Shown: positions 51,231 to 60,156, numbered from the stretch's first letter. The stretch is 64,000 nucleotides of DNA from Desulfovibrio sp. 86 (GCF_902702915.1 NZ_LR738849.1:3054001-3118000), one strand, 5' to 3'. The notes: generated from the sequence alone by a model not told the origin. Numbers and translations: made by a program.

Positions 51231-51353
51231 TTTTGCCAACATTCCCGGTTTTTCCCGGATTTTCCCGATATTTCCCAGCCTACACTCCCGGTTTTTCAGT
51301 GTTTTTAGTGCTTTAGTGCCTCCTAAGTTCAATAAAAACTTAGGAGGCTTTTT

Positions 51354-51572
51354 ATGTCACAGAAACAAGTTGAATCATCCATTAAGCGGCTACTCCGTAT
51401 TAAAGAGGTTCTGGCTCGCCTTTCCATCAGCAGAAGCTCATTTTTGGAGGGGTGCCGCACCGGACGCTTTCCCCAACCCATCAAGATCGGCCCCCGCACT
51501 ACTGTCTGGAAAGCCGAGGACATCGACGCGTTTATAGAGAACCTTGGCAAGCAGGGGGCAGACAATGAGTAA
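51354..51572 (+). CDS. AlpA-type excisionase/regulator
   Basis: A 72-residue winged helix-turn-helix of the AlpA/MerR-like excisionase family: LLRIKEVLARLSISRSSFLEG, then GRFPQPIKIGPRTTVWKAEDIDAFIE. AlpA proteins of P4-like islands act as regulators and recombination directionality factors. AGGAGG precedes the ATG. The 3' end overlaps the primase/helicase start by 8 bp (ATGAGTAA). Confidence 0.87.
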   Translation: MSQKQVESSIKRLLRIKEVLARLSISRSSFLEGCRTGRFPQPIKIGPRTTVWKAEDIDAFIENLGKQGADNE

Positions 51573-53364
51573 CGCCCTGCAAACTTTCCGTGATGTTCTG
51601 AACGGCAAAGGGCTGATACCGGCTGAAATCATTGCGGACGGCAAACTGCACCGTTGCCCCACCCAAGCCAAGCCCAACAAGCAGAACGGCGCGTATATCG
51701 CCCATCTGGACACCCCTGCGACACTCTGGTGGTGCAACTGGGAGAGCGTAGAGCAAGGAACGTTCACCGATACCGAGGAAAGAACATTTTCCCAAGCGGA
51801 AAAGGAGGCATTACGGCAGCGGCAAGCTATCGTAAAACAGCAACGTGAGGATGAATTTGCACGGCGACAGGCAGCGGCGGCGCAAAAAGCGCAGAGCGAG
51901 CTAAACGCTTCCATTCCCTGCTCCCCGGAGCATCCATACTTGCAGCGTAAAGGCATCCCGCCACTTGGGGCTGTGCGACAAGCCCCAAATGGCACTTTGC
52001 TTATTCCCGTACAAGACGCTTCCGGCAACGTGCAAACGCTGCAACGCATAGCGCCGGATGGGGAAAAGCGTTTCCTTACTGGCGGCAAAGTTCACGGCGG
52101 GCATTTTGTCATTCAGGGCAAGCCGGAAAAGGCTGTTGCCGTTTGCGAAGGTTACGCCACCGGAGCCAGCATTCACCTTGCTTGTGGTTACACCGTGTAT
52201 GTGGCGTTTTCTGCAAACAATCTCCCAATCGTGGCTGGCGCTGTGCGTAATGCGTTTCCAGACAAATCCATACTCATCTGCGGTGACAATGATGAAGCGG
52301 GCAGCAACAAAGGGCAAGAGGCCGCTCAAGCGGCGCTGGCCCGGCTCGTTCTTCCATTCTTTGCCTTGGGAATCGGAACGGACTTCAACGATTTGCACGA
52401 AAGCGATGGCCTACAGGAAGTCCGCCGTCAGTTGGAAGCGTCTGAAAACCATCCCGCCGCAGTCGGCAGCGCCCCCGCCCTGGTGTCTCTGGATATGGGG
52501 GAGTTTCTTTCCATGTCCATTCCTGAACGGGGGTTACTTCTGTCGCCCGTTCTCCCGGTACAAGGCATAGGCATTTTGTATGCCCCGCGTGGCATCGGCA
52601 AAACCTTTGTGGCCTTGAGCGTTGCCGTGGCCGTGGCATCCGGCGGGGCTGTTTTCGACTGGCGTGCTCCCACCCCCAAACGGACGCTGTATGTGGATGG
52701 AGAAATGCCCGCTACAGCGATGCAGAGCCGTCTTGCCGCTCTTATCAGCGGCATGGCGGTTCCGCCCCATGCCTTAAAAAATCTGACGCTCATCACGCCG
52801 GATTTACAGCCCTGCCCCATGCCGGATTTATCCACCATGAGCGGACAACTAGCGTTGGAACCGTATCTGAAAGGCGTGGACATGGTTGTGCTGGATAATA
52901 TCGCAACCCTGTGCCGCACAGGGAAAGAAAATGAGGCGCAATCCTGGCAAGTCATGCAGTCGTGGCTGCTGGACTTGCGCCGCAGAGGGATAACCGTGCT
53001 CCTTATTCACCATGCCGGAAAATCCGGCGACCAGCGCGGCACCAGCGCCAGGGAGGATATTATGGACACGGTAATCAGTCTACGGAGGCCCAGAGAATAC
53101 AGCATGGCCGAGGGCGCACGATTTGAAGTCCATCTGACAAAAGCGCGGAGCGTATTGGGCGATGATGCCAAGCCCTTTGAGGCCAATCTGGTGACGGAGG
53201 GCAATGCCCTGCACTGGCAGATAAAAGTGCTGGAAGACGTGGAACTGGAAACACTCAAGCGTCTTTTGAGCGAGGGTTACAGCATCCGCGACTGCGCCGA
53301 GGAAATGGGCAAGTCCAAGGGCGCAATCCAGCGGTTGAAAAAGAAACTGGACGGAGGAAATTGA
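51565..53364 (+). CDS. Toprim primase / RepA-like AAA helicase fusion
   Basis: 599 residues from the ATG that overlaps the alpA stop. The N-terminal half has a primase-like region and a Toprim segment (KAVAVCEGYATGASIHLACG, then ILICGDNDEAGSNKGQEAA). The C-terminal half is a RepA/AAA_25 ATPase with Walker A (APRGIGKTFVAL), an acidic Walker B (MVVLDNIATLC) and a terminal helix-turn-helix (IRDCAEEMGKSKGAIQRLKK). It probably primes and unwinds replication of the excised element. Confidence 0.85.
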   Translation: MSNALQTFRDVLNGKGLIPAEIIADGKLHRCPTQAKPNKQNGAYIAHLDTPATLWWCNWESVEQGTFTDTEERTFSQAEKEALRQRQAIVKQQREDEFARRQAAAAQKAQSELNASIPCSPEHPYLQRKGIPPLGAVRQAPNGTLLIPVQDASGNVQTLQRIAPDGEKRFLTGGKVHGGHFVIQGKPEKAVAVCEGYATGASIHLACGYTVYVAFSANNLPIVAGAVRNAFPDKSILICGDNDEAGSNKGQEAAQAALARLVLPFFALGIGTDFNDLHESDGLQEVRRQLEASENHPAAVGSAPALVSLDMGEFLSMSIPERGLLLSPVLPVQGIGILYAPRGIGKTFVALSVAVAVASGGAVFDWRAPTPKRTLYVDGEMPATAMQSRLAALISGMAVPPHALKNLTLITPDLQPCPMPDLSTMSGQLALEPYLKGVDMVVLDNIATLCRTGKENEAQSWQVMQSWLLDLRRRGITVLLIHHAGKSGDQRGTSAREDIMDTVISLRRPREYSMAEGARFEVHLTKARSVLGDDAKPFEANLVTEGNALHWQIKVLEDVELETLKRLLSEGYSIRDCAEEMGKSKGAIQRLKKKLDGGN

Positions 53365-53568
53365 CCCGCCGTTTTCAGGTGTATCGCTGTATCACCCCCT
53401 AAGGGGCGGTACAGCGGTACATCGGCAATATTCCTCGTATTAGTAATCCAATGAAGTGCAACTATGTCCAGCGAAGTTTGCAACTGCTGTACCACAAAAA
53501 ATGAAAAAATGTACCGCTTTCCCGCCGCATAAAGAGCGAGAGAGCGAGTGATACAAGGAAGTCCAACT

Positions 53569-54867
53569 ATGTCCTATCTCGTTTTACACATGGATAAATT
53601 CAAAAAAGAAGCTGTGCGCGGCATCCAGAGCCACAACAACCGGGAGCGAGAAAGTCATTCCAACCCGGATATTGATTATGAGCGCAGCGGCCACAACTAC
53701 GATCTGCACGAATCCGCCTCTGGAAACTACGCCGAGGCCATCCAGAATCGCATTGACGACCTCTTATTGGTGAAGGCCGTGCGGAAAGACGCCGTGCATA
53801 TGTGCGGCCTCATCGTGTCCTCTGACAGCGCGTTTTTTGAAAAGCTCCCCCCGGAAGAAACCAGGCGTTTCTTTGAGGAAAGCAAAGCCTTCCTTACGGA
53901 GTTTGTCGGCGCGGAAAACGTCATTTCCGCAATGGTCCACATGGATGAAAAAACGCCGCACATGCACTTCCTGCATGTTCCGGTGACGCCGGACGGCCGA
54001 CTGAACGCTAAGGAAATCTACACACGGGAAAGTCTGAAAAAGCTGCAAACCGAGTTGCCCCGGCATCTGCAAAGCAGTGGGTTTGATTTGCAGCGCGGCG
54101 TCGAGCAGGAGCCGGGAGCGAAGAAAAAACATCTGAACACTCGTGAATTCAAACAGCAGCAGGAGGCGCTTCATAGTCTGGAAAAAGAAACCCAGGCCGT
54201 GAACGCTGAACTGGTACAGCGCCAGCGGGAGGAGTCCGCATTGCAGGAGCGTTTGCAGTCCATTGAACGGCAAGCCCAGGAAGCGGAAAAAATGCTCTCC
54301 GAGCAAACGGACATTCCCAAGGCGTCAATGCTCAATTTCAAATCCGTGCTGGAAGCTGCCCAAGGGATAATCGAACACCAGAAAAAGGCATTGGCGGCAA
54401 AGGGCATCGTGGACGCGCAGAATGAAAAGCTGAAAGCCGATAACGAGAAATTGCAAGCCCAAGCCAAGGAGCTACACGACAAAGTTCTTGGCATTGAACT
54501 GCAGCATGCCGAAGAACGCCAGAAAATCAACGCGAGCATCCGAAGTTTGAACAACACCAATCAGAACCTTCTCGCCCGCCTGGAAGAAACCGAGAAGTTT
54601 TTCCGCTGGAATACAGACGCCAGTATGATGCGCGATGAATACGAGCGGGAGCAGCGGCAGGAAGCGCAACGGAAAGCGGCAGAGCAAAAACGGCTGCTCG
54701 AAGAAATCAAACAGCAGGAGCGCCAGCAGCAAGCGGATAAAGAGCGCCAAGCTAAAGAGCTTGAGCAGCAAAAAGCCGCAGAGCTTGAGCGGCAGCGGGC
54801 AGAACGCGAACAGCAGAGAGCGCAGTCATTGGAACGGAGGCCGCGCGGTATGGGCATGGGCCGTTGA
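53569..54867 (+). CDS. mobV: MOBV-family relaxase (Pre/Mob)
   Basis: 432 residues from ATG 53569, with AAGGAAG upstream. The relaxase domain includes SHNNRERESHSNPDID and the metal-binding HMDEKTPHMH at residues 124-133, a hallmark of MOBV. From about residue 200 it continues as a long coiled coil rich in Q/E/K/A, as in Pre/Mob proteins. It nicks oriT and pilots the strand during mobilization by a helper conjugation system. A matching oriT hairpin lies 28 bp after the stop. Confidence 0.92.
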   Translation: MSYLVLHMDKFKKEAVRGIQSHNNRERESHSNPDIDYERSGHNYDLHESASGNYAEAIQNRIDDLLLVKAVRKDAVHMCGLIVSSDSAFFEKLPPEETRRFFEESKAFLTEFVGAENVISAMVHMDEKTPHMHFLHVPVTPDGRLNAKEIYTRESLKKLQTELPRHLQSSGFDLQRGVEQEPGAKKKHLNTREFKQQQEALHSLEKETQAVNAELVQRQREESALQERLQSIERQAQEAEKMLSEQTDIPKASMLNFKSVLEAAQGIIEHQKKALAAKGIVDAQNEKLKADNEKLQAQAKELHDKVLGIELQHAEERQKINASIRSLNNTNQNLLARLEETEKFFRWNTDASMMRDEYEREQRQEAQRKAAEQKRLLEEIKQQERQQQADKERQAKELEQQKAAELERQRAEREQQRAQSLERRPRGMGMGR

Positions 54868-54894
54868 GTCCGCGCTGAATCTTTGCGGGGAGCA

Positions 54895-54916
54895 GAAGTA
54901 TAGCCCACTATACTTC
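54895..54916 (-). other. Predicted MOBV oriT (recombination site) hairpin
   Basis: GAAGTATAG-CCCA-CTATACTTC, a perfect 9+4+9 palindrome. Its minus strand reads AGTATAGTGGGCTATACTT, close to the AGTATAGTGTGTTATACTT core of pMV158-type MOBV origins, where the nick falls in the central loop. It lies between mobV and the mobC-like gene. Confidence 0.7.
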
Positions 54917-55004
54917 ACTCCGCGAAGTGTGGGCGAACGTGCCGCTCGACCGCCAAAAGCAAAATCCGGGGTATGGCCCCGCCACAATAAAGGAGAGAAA
55001 AAGC

Positions 55005-55391
55005 ATGAATATCACCGCAGCCCAGGTCAAGGAAATCGGATTGGAGCTTGCCAGGATGAAGCCCGCCAAAGTCACTCTGGACGGCAACCGCAGCCTGACC
55101 GTGAAAGAAACAATCTTCGCCCTGGCCCCGACACTGGAACGGATGAAAAAACGCGGCTTCGATACCCAAGAGATTGCCGAAAAACTCCATGAGAAAGGCA
55201 TTGAGATAAAGCCGCCCACACTGGCAAAATACCTGAACGAGTTCAGACGCGGTAAGGACAAGAAAAAAGACACACCCCCGCCGCCCGTGCAGACGGAAAA
55301 GGCCGCGCCCATGTCGCAACCGGAGAAGTCCGCCAGGGTGAGTAGCGGACAATTCACCGTTACACCGGACATGCCGCTGGATGAATTGTAG
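55005..55391 (+). CDS. Mobilization accessory protein (MobC-like)
   Basis: A 128-residue soluble basic protein from ATG 55005, with AAAGGAGAG upstream. Helical segments include LTVKETIFALAPTLERMKKRG and a DNA-binding-like stretch GFDTQEIAEKLHEKGIEIKP, with a flexible P/K-rich tail. It follows the oriT hairpin and relaxase gene, so an accessory role in the relaxosome is likely. The family assignment is by context. Confidence 0.5.
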   Translation: MNITAAQVKEIGLELARMKPAKVTLDGNRSLTVKETIFALAPTLERMKKRGFDTQEIAEKLHEKGIEIKPPTLAKYLNEFRRGKDKKKDTPPPPVQTEKAAPMSQPEKSARVSSGQFTVTPDMPLDEL

Positions 55392-55415
55392 CGGCATTCC
55401 GCTCTTTTTCCGACA

Positions 55416-55460
55416 ACGACAGACACGGCCCTTGGACATTCCAGGGGCCGTGTCTGTCGT
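55416..55460. terminator. Long inverted repeat after the mobilization genes
   Basis: A 20-bp stem with a single mismatch (55416-55435 and 55441-55460) and an ACATT loop, core CACGGCCC/GGGCCGTG. There is no T-run, so it may be a factor-independent terminator of low strength or a protein-binding cruciform. Confidence 0.6.
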
Positions 55461-55562
55461 TACACTGTCACGACAATTGGTTGAATCACAGATTGAACCC
55501 CGCCAAATTTTGCCCTCACAGACTATAGAAAATATCCGGTCACCGCGTTATACCTTTCGGAC

Positions 55563-55910
55563 ATGAGCACCAATGTCCAACACGAAAAACGGCGTTACTT
55601 ACGCCTTTTCACGCCATCTACAAGGCCCGCAAGCTGTCGGCCTACGCCTATGGCCGCGACAGGCTGGTACCTTCGCGTCTTCGGACATCCGGAATTACCC
55701 GCCGCGCAATTCGCTCTGCGCTCTTCCTACCTGAAAGGCGTCATTCTTTGTGACGAAGGTTCGCTCGGCAAAACCTACGAGGCGCTGCTGGCTGTCACCC
55801 AGCTTTGGTACGAAGGGAAGAACAACATTTTGCTGGTCAAGCCGACGCCTCTGCTTGAACCCCATAGACTACCGGCCCCACGGCCCAACAAGCCACATGC
55901 AACAGAATAA
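55563..55910 (+). pseudogene. Fragment of a SNF2-type helicase gene
   Basis: The frame ending at 55910 encodes SSYLKGVILCDEGSLGKTYE, which matches the Walker A region of SNF2/RapA-like helicases (usually GAILADEVGLGKT). The N-terminal helicase sequence HAIYKARKLSAYAYGRDRL is found in a different frame at about 55610-55665. The gene is frameshifted, has lost the usual VG of the motif, and stops after Walker A. It is a remnant, cut off just before ktrB. Confidence 0.6.
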
Positions 55911-55945
55911 ATAAGACACTAATTTTATTATACAATTACAAAGAT

Positions 55946-57337
55946 ATGCAACAGTACTTTAAACGTCATTATCTCACTCCATTTGTTTTGCCAATAATCG
56001 CTTTTTTATTGGCCATTCTGATAGGGGGTACCTTGCTGAGCCTGGAGGCTTTTTCAGCAAACAAGCCTGTCAGCATTGTTGACGCTTTTTTTGTCGCGAC
56101 CTCTGCCGTATGTGTCACGGGATTATCGCCAATTGACGTTTTTTCAGAATTTACTATTGCCGGGCAATGGATAATTATTGCTCTAATGCAGCTTGGATGC
56201 CTTGGCATAATAACTTACACCACGCTCATTTTTTATATTATCGGTAAGAATATATCGTTGAGAGACAGGCTTGCTGTGCAGCAATCCATCGTCTGCAGCA
56301 ACGTATTCAGCTTACGAAAGTTCATAAAAAGAATCGTATTTTTTGTTTTTGCTTTTGAATGTATCGGCTTTATTTTTCTCTTATTGCTTTCTCCCAAAGG
56401 AGTGACGGCGTTTGACGCGCTTTTTTTGGCGGTTTCAGCTTTTTGCAATGCGGGATTTGCCCCATGGCCCGATAGTTTGATACCATTACGCCACTGTTGG
56501 AGTTTTCAGATCGTCATAATGCTTCTTATTGTCATAGGCGGGCTTGGTTTCTTTGTCATAAATGAGATAGTGGAAAAAGTGCAGCATAGCTGCAAAAAAA
56601 GCGGATACTATAATCTTTTTTCCACAGCAGAAAGCAAAAAGTTGAGCTTCTATAGCAAGGTAGTTATAACAACGACCATAGGAATGCTCGCTTCCGGCAG
56701 CATATTTATATTTCTGTCCGAGCTTGGCAATACAATATGGAGCGATGCCTCACTTGGAGAACGCTTTCTTACTGCATGCTTTCAAACAGTAACCAGCCGA
56801 ACGGCCGGGTTTGCAACTACGGATCTGGTAGGGTTTACAGATATAACGCTGCTTATGACTGTATTTTTAATGTTCATTGGCGGATCACCGAGTTCGGCAG
56901 CTGGCGGAATTAAAACCACGACGTTTCGTGTCCTTTTGGCGAGCTTGGCTGCACAGCTCAAAGGAAGAAAGCAAGCCGTTATCCAAAACAGGGCTATGAA
57001 CAGCCAGATACGCAATAATGCGATGTTGCTGTTTTACTATGCAATATTAACAATTCTCATGGGAACATTTCTCCTGGCTATTACGGAAAACGGGCTGACG
57101 CATCATGGCGCCGCACGTATTCCTCTTTTCAGTTTATTTTTTGAAGTAGTTTCGGCGTTCAGTACAACAGGATTATCGCTCAATATTACCCCCTTGTTGA
57201 CTGACTGGGGAAAAATTGTTCTTTGTCTTGTTATGTTCATAGGCAAGCTCGGCCCGGTGTGGCTGATAACGACCATTCAGCAATTCCATACAGAAATCGC
57301 TTATGCCTATCCTGAAGAATCAATCCCAATAGGGTAA
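55946..57337 (+). CDS. ktrB: Potassium-uptake channel subunit KtrB/TrkH
   Basis: A 463-residue membrane protein of the SKT superfamily. The four pore loops are visible with their filter glycines: SAVCVTGLSPID, SAFCNAGFAP, TSRTAGFATTD and SAFSTTGLSLN. It is of the Na-dependent KtrB type. It works with the cytosolic regulator KtrA, encoded 4 bp downstream but disrupted here. The coding sequence is clearly more AT-rich than its neighbours, which suggests a separate origin. Without KtrA, transport may be slow or unregulated. Confidence 0.9.
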   Translation: MQQYFKRHYLTPFVLPIIAFLLAILIGGTLLSLEAFSANKPVSIVDAFFVATSAVCVTGLSPIDVFSEFTIAGQWIIIALMQLGCLGIITYTTLIFYIIGKNISLRDRLAVQQSIVCSNVFSLRKFIKRIVFFVFAFECIGFIFLLLLSPKGVTAFDALFLAVSAFCNAGFAPWPDSLIPLRHCWSFQIVIMLLIVIGGLGFFVINEIVEKVQHSCKKSGYYNLFSTAESKKLSFYSKVVITTTIGMLASGSIFIFLSELGNTIWSDASLGERFLTACFQTVTSRTAGFATTDLVGFTDITLLMTVFLMFIGGSPSSAAGGIKTTTFRVLLASLAAQLKGRKQAVIQNRAMNSQIRNNAMLLFYYAILTILMGTFLLAITENGLTHHGAARIPLFSLFFEVVSAFSTTGLSLNITPLLTDWGKIVLCLVMFIGKLGPVWLITTIQQFHTEIAYAYPEESIPIG

Positions 57338-57341
57338 TTAC

Positions 57342-57851
57342 ATGAAAAAGACATTGGAAGTCGGGATTATCGGCCTGGGAAAATTTGGCAGGCAACTGGG
57401 CATCGTGCTTACAGAGTTGGGTCATAATGTACTAGGAGTAGATATTGATCCTCAACGTGTGCATGCCGTCCAGGATATTTTTCCACAGACTTATGTGGCG
57501 GATGCTACCGACAAAACAGCTCTGGACCAGTTGAAGCTTCAATCCTGTGACACTGTTGCGGTATCTGTAGGGAGCACAATGGATTCTTCCATTTTGATCA
57601 CCTTGAACCTTCAAGAGATAGGAGCAAAAGATATTTTGGTAAAAGCGGTAAGCGCGGCTCACCGTAAAGTTCTTAGCAAACTAGGCGTAGGACGGGTGCT
57701 TGAGCCGGAAATAGACGTAGCCACCCAAGTGGCATATCGCCTGAACACCCCTGGGATGCTGGACCTGCTTCCAATTGGTACCGGAGTGCTCATCCAGGAA
57801 CTTATTGTAGACAAATGGACAGGGAAGTCTTTGGCGGAGCTTAAATTGTAG
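57342..57851 (+). pseudogene. ktrA: ktrA, 5' part (RCK/TrkA-N domain) truncated by IS insertion
   Basis: 169 residues comprising the RCK_N Rossmann domain: VGIIGLGKFGRQLGIVLTELG, the nucleotide-binding GxGxxG, and VDIDPQRVHAVQD. The TrkA_C domain is missing. The stop TAG at 57849-57851 lies inside the inserted element. The rest of the gene continues, in frame, after the element at 59067-59218. Joined, the gene would code for 218 residues, normal for KtrA. The truncated protein could still bind NAD(H)/ATP, but C-terminal ligand control is lost. Confidence 0.9.
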
Positions 57852-59059
57852 TAGTTCAGACTTGATCTGACAGTCGGTTCCGTTTTGATGGTTCCGATTG
57901 TCAGGTTAGTTGAGTTGTCCGACCTTTTCCTTCCAGATCTGTTTTCCGTCAAGGAGTGTTTGCAATGGCGTTCTGCCGCAACACTTTTTCCCTTGATGTG
58001 TCCTTTCGATGTTGTAATGTTCCATCCAGACATCCAGATCGGCCTGCAGTTCCTCCAGAGAGTTATACAGTTTCCGCCGGAAGGCAACCTGGTAAAACTC
58101 GTGCAGGATGGTCTTGTGGAAACGTTCGCAGATGCCGTTTGTCTGCGGATGCCGCGCCTTGGCCTTGGTGTGTTCTATGTTGTTTATGCCCAGATAAAGC
58201 TGGTAGTCATGCGTTTCCAGTCTGCCGCAGTACTCTGTGCCCCTGTCCGTCAGCATGCGGATAATGCCCATTTCCATTGAAGTGAAGAATGGCAAAACCC
58301 GGTCATTGAGCAGGTCGGCTCCGGTGATGGGTGTTTTGGTAGTGTAGAGCTTGGCAGCCGCCCACTTAGAGTAGGTATCCACAAAGGTTTGCTGATAAAT
58401 ACGGCCGACGCCCTTGATGGTGCCGACGTAAAATGTGTCCTGACTGCCGAGATATCCGGGATGATGGCTTTCTATTTCGCCGCAAGCCTCATCGTCGTGT
58501 TTTTTACGCTCCAGAGCTTGTACCTGGGCTTCGGTGAGCACAATGCCCTCTTCAGCGGACTTCTTCTCCAGGGCGTTCAGGCGCTGCTTCATTGAGGCCA
58601 GGTCATGGCGCAACCAGATGGAACGCACCCCTGACGGCGACACAAATACGCCGGTTTTGCGCAGTTCGTTGCTGGCCCGCACTTGCCCATGAGCAGGGAA
58701 GGCTATCGCAAAATCCAACACCGCCAGTTCCGTGGCCTCTTCCACGCGATTTTTCAGGTTGGGCTTTTTGCGGCTGACCTCAAACAGCGCTTCAACGCCT
58801 CCGGCGTCTCGTGCTGTTTGATACCGGTAGAAGGTATCTCTGGAAAAGCCCATGATGCGGCAGGCTCTGGAGACATTGCCGAGTTCGGCAGCAAGGTTGA
58901 GAAGTCCGGTCTTGTGTTTGATGACGTTTTGATTGAAACTTTCCATGGGGAAACTCCGTGGGCGCTGTGCCCGGTTGATGGTACGTTTACACTTCCATCA
59001 AAACGGAGTTCCCCTCGCTTTTCAAGGGACAACTGTCAGATCAAATCGCGACTACTTCA
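57847..59059. mobile_element. IS481-family insertion sequence, complete
   Basis: 1213 bp. The left end TGTAGTAGTTCAGACTTGAT and the right end (reversed) TGAAGTAGTCGCGATTTGAT start an imperfect 27-bp inverted repeat, and the inner TTGATCTGACAG is identical at both ends. The termini are TG...CA. The flanking direct repeat CTTAAAT (57840-57846 and 59060-59066) is the target duplication. It encodes one transposase and is inserted in ktrA. Confidence 0.9.
57906..58946 (-). CDS. IS481-family transposase
   Basis: A 346-residue transposase. The N-terminal helix-turn-helix is LAAELGNVSRACRIMGFSRD. The rve-type catalytic domain has DTFYVGTIKGVG and FVDTYSKWA (first D), MLTDRGTEYCG (second D) and ERFHKTILHEF (E), giving the DDE set. 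The C-terminal HYNIERTHQGK is typical of IS481/IS3-like enzymes. The gene is intact and lies within well-paired ends, so the element may still be active. Confidence 0.92.
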   Translation of the reverse strand: MESFNQNVIKHKTGLLNLAAELGNVSRACRIMGFSRDTFYRYQTARDAGGVEALFEVSRKKPNLKNRVEEATELAVLDFAIAFPAHGQVRASNELRKTGVFVSPSGVRSIWLRHDLASMKQRLNALEKKSAEEGIVLTEAQVQALERKKHDDEACGEIESHHPGYLGSQDTFYVGTIKGVGRIYQQTFVDTYSKWAAAKLYTTKTPITGADLLNDRVLPFFTSMEMGIIRMLTDRGTEYCGRLETHDYQLYLGINNIEHTKAKARHPQTNGICERFHKTILHEFYQVAFRRKLYNSLEELQADLDVWMEHYNIERTHQGKKCCGRTPLQTLLDGKQIWKEKVGQLN

Positions 59060-59218
59060 CTTAAATTGAGAGACACAAACGGTCTTTTGGTGGCTGCAAT
59101 CTGTCCAGCAAACGCAGCTGAGTACGTTTTTGTGCCAGACCCGCATCAACCGCTCGCGCGAGGCGATAAGCTGCTGCTCATTGGGTACCAAAAGGCGTTA
59201 TCGGGCATTGTCCCATAA
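59060..59218 (+). pseudogene. ktrA: ktrA, 3' part (TrkA_C domain)
   Basis: After the second CTTAAAT the original ktrA frame resumes, reading RDTNGLLVAAICPANAAEYV...PHQPLARGDKLLLIGYQKAL and ending at TAA 59216-59218. This is a typical TrkA_C end (a regulatory ligand-binding domain). No start codon or ribosome site is present. Confidence 0.88.
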
Positions 59219-59346
59219 CCCCAAACCAAACTTGTGCCGAAATGGCTTACCTCCCCAACCCCGGCCCACGGCTGCGTTGGCTCCCCTGTGCCCGCAATCG
59301 TTCTATTTGGCGTTCAACAAGGCGCTCAAACGCGACAAGAGCGGTT

Positions 59347-59571
59347 TCAAGTTCGCATGTATATCGCTAACGCGTTGCAAGTGCCGCACTGATTCCTGTT
59401 GTTCGACTCGGAACTGGCCACGTTCTCCTGTAGCTGACGAATGGTTTGGGCGTGGCTCTCCAAGCTGCGCTGGTGGTTGACCAGGGATGTGCCGTGCATT
59501 TTCTGGGTGGCATTCAATTCCTGTTCCAAGGTGAGCAAGGTGTTTTTGAGAGTGCGCTCCAGTTCGGTCAT
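59347..59571 (-). pseudogene. MbeD-like mobilization protein, frameshifted
   Basis: MTELERTLKNTLLTLEQELN is the N-terminus of small coiled-coil mobilization proteins of the MbeD group. The frame ends at 59347. A likely coiled-coil continuation (ESVRHLQRVSDIHANLKPLL...ALLNAK) is in the neighbouring frame and ends at 59303, which suggests a frameshift near 59390. It is 3 bp from the preceding mobilization remnant. Confidence 0.5.
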
Positions 59572-59574
59572 GGT

Positions 59575-60001
59575 CTATTTCCTCACTATTCTCCAGGCTT
59601 TCTGTTTGCCGAGCGTTCCTCCGTGGGTGATTGTCCAGCCCTCCGGTGTCAGCAGATAGTCCTTGCCCTCCGACTGATACGGCTCCAGCCCCTTGAAAGT
59701 GGCCCATAGCGGGGCGCTCTGGGCTTCCATGGAATCTTTCCGTTCTGACAGCGCGGTTATTTCCCGGTGCAAAGTCGTGATTTTCTTCTCGGCCAGGGTC
59801 AACAGGCCCCAGCCGTTGAATATCGCGCCCGTCACGATGCACAGGGTTATGACCAGGGCTTGCAGGCATTTCCAACCAAAGGCGGCGCTCTTCGCGAACT
59901 ACCTCAAAAAATTTCTCCAACGTGCCAACTTCCGGGCATGGCGAATAACCGGGCAAGAGAGCTGACTCACCAGGGCAGCACGGATTTTTGCAACGCGGCA
60001 C
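59575..60001 (-). pseudogene. MobB/MbeB-like mobilization protein remnant with in-frame TAG
   Basis: From right to left the minus strand reads SQLSCPVIRHARKLARWRNF, LR, a TAG stop near 59899-59901, then FAKSAAFGWKCLQALVITLC and IVTGAIFNGWGLLTLAEKK. The last part (residues of an 86-aa frame, 59575-59835) has a membrane segment and a coiled coil. It looks like one mobilization gene interrupted by a nonsense codon. Upstream it runs into the 52-bp direct repeat. Assignment rests on general resemblance to ColE1-type MbeB/MobB. Confidence 0.4.
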
Positions 60002-60012
60002 TTCTTTGGGGT
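59961..60012. repeat. 52-bp direct repeat, copy 2
   Basis: Same orientation as 50107-50158, with three mismatches. The hairpin of copy 1 is imperfect here. It lies at the upstream edge of the mobilization remnants and about 145 bp before the DUF2254 gene. Confidence 0.75.
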
Positions 60013-60156
60013 ATCGCGCACAAAACTGGACAGAAAACCGAACGAGCGGATATAAGAACTAATAGACAACCAGTTATTTAATAGCAAAAATTGACTATGC
60101 AGTTCCTCCGAATATACGTTCTCCACAATCCGAATTGGCGACAGGAATAATGCCGT

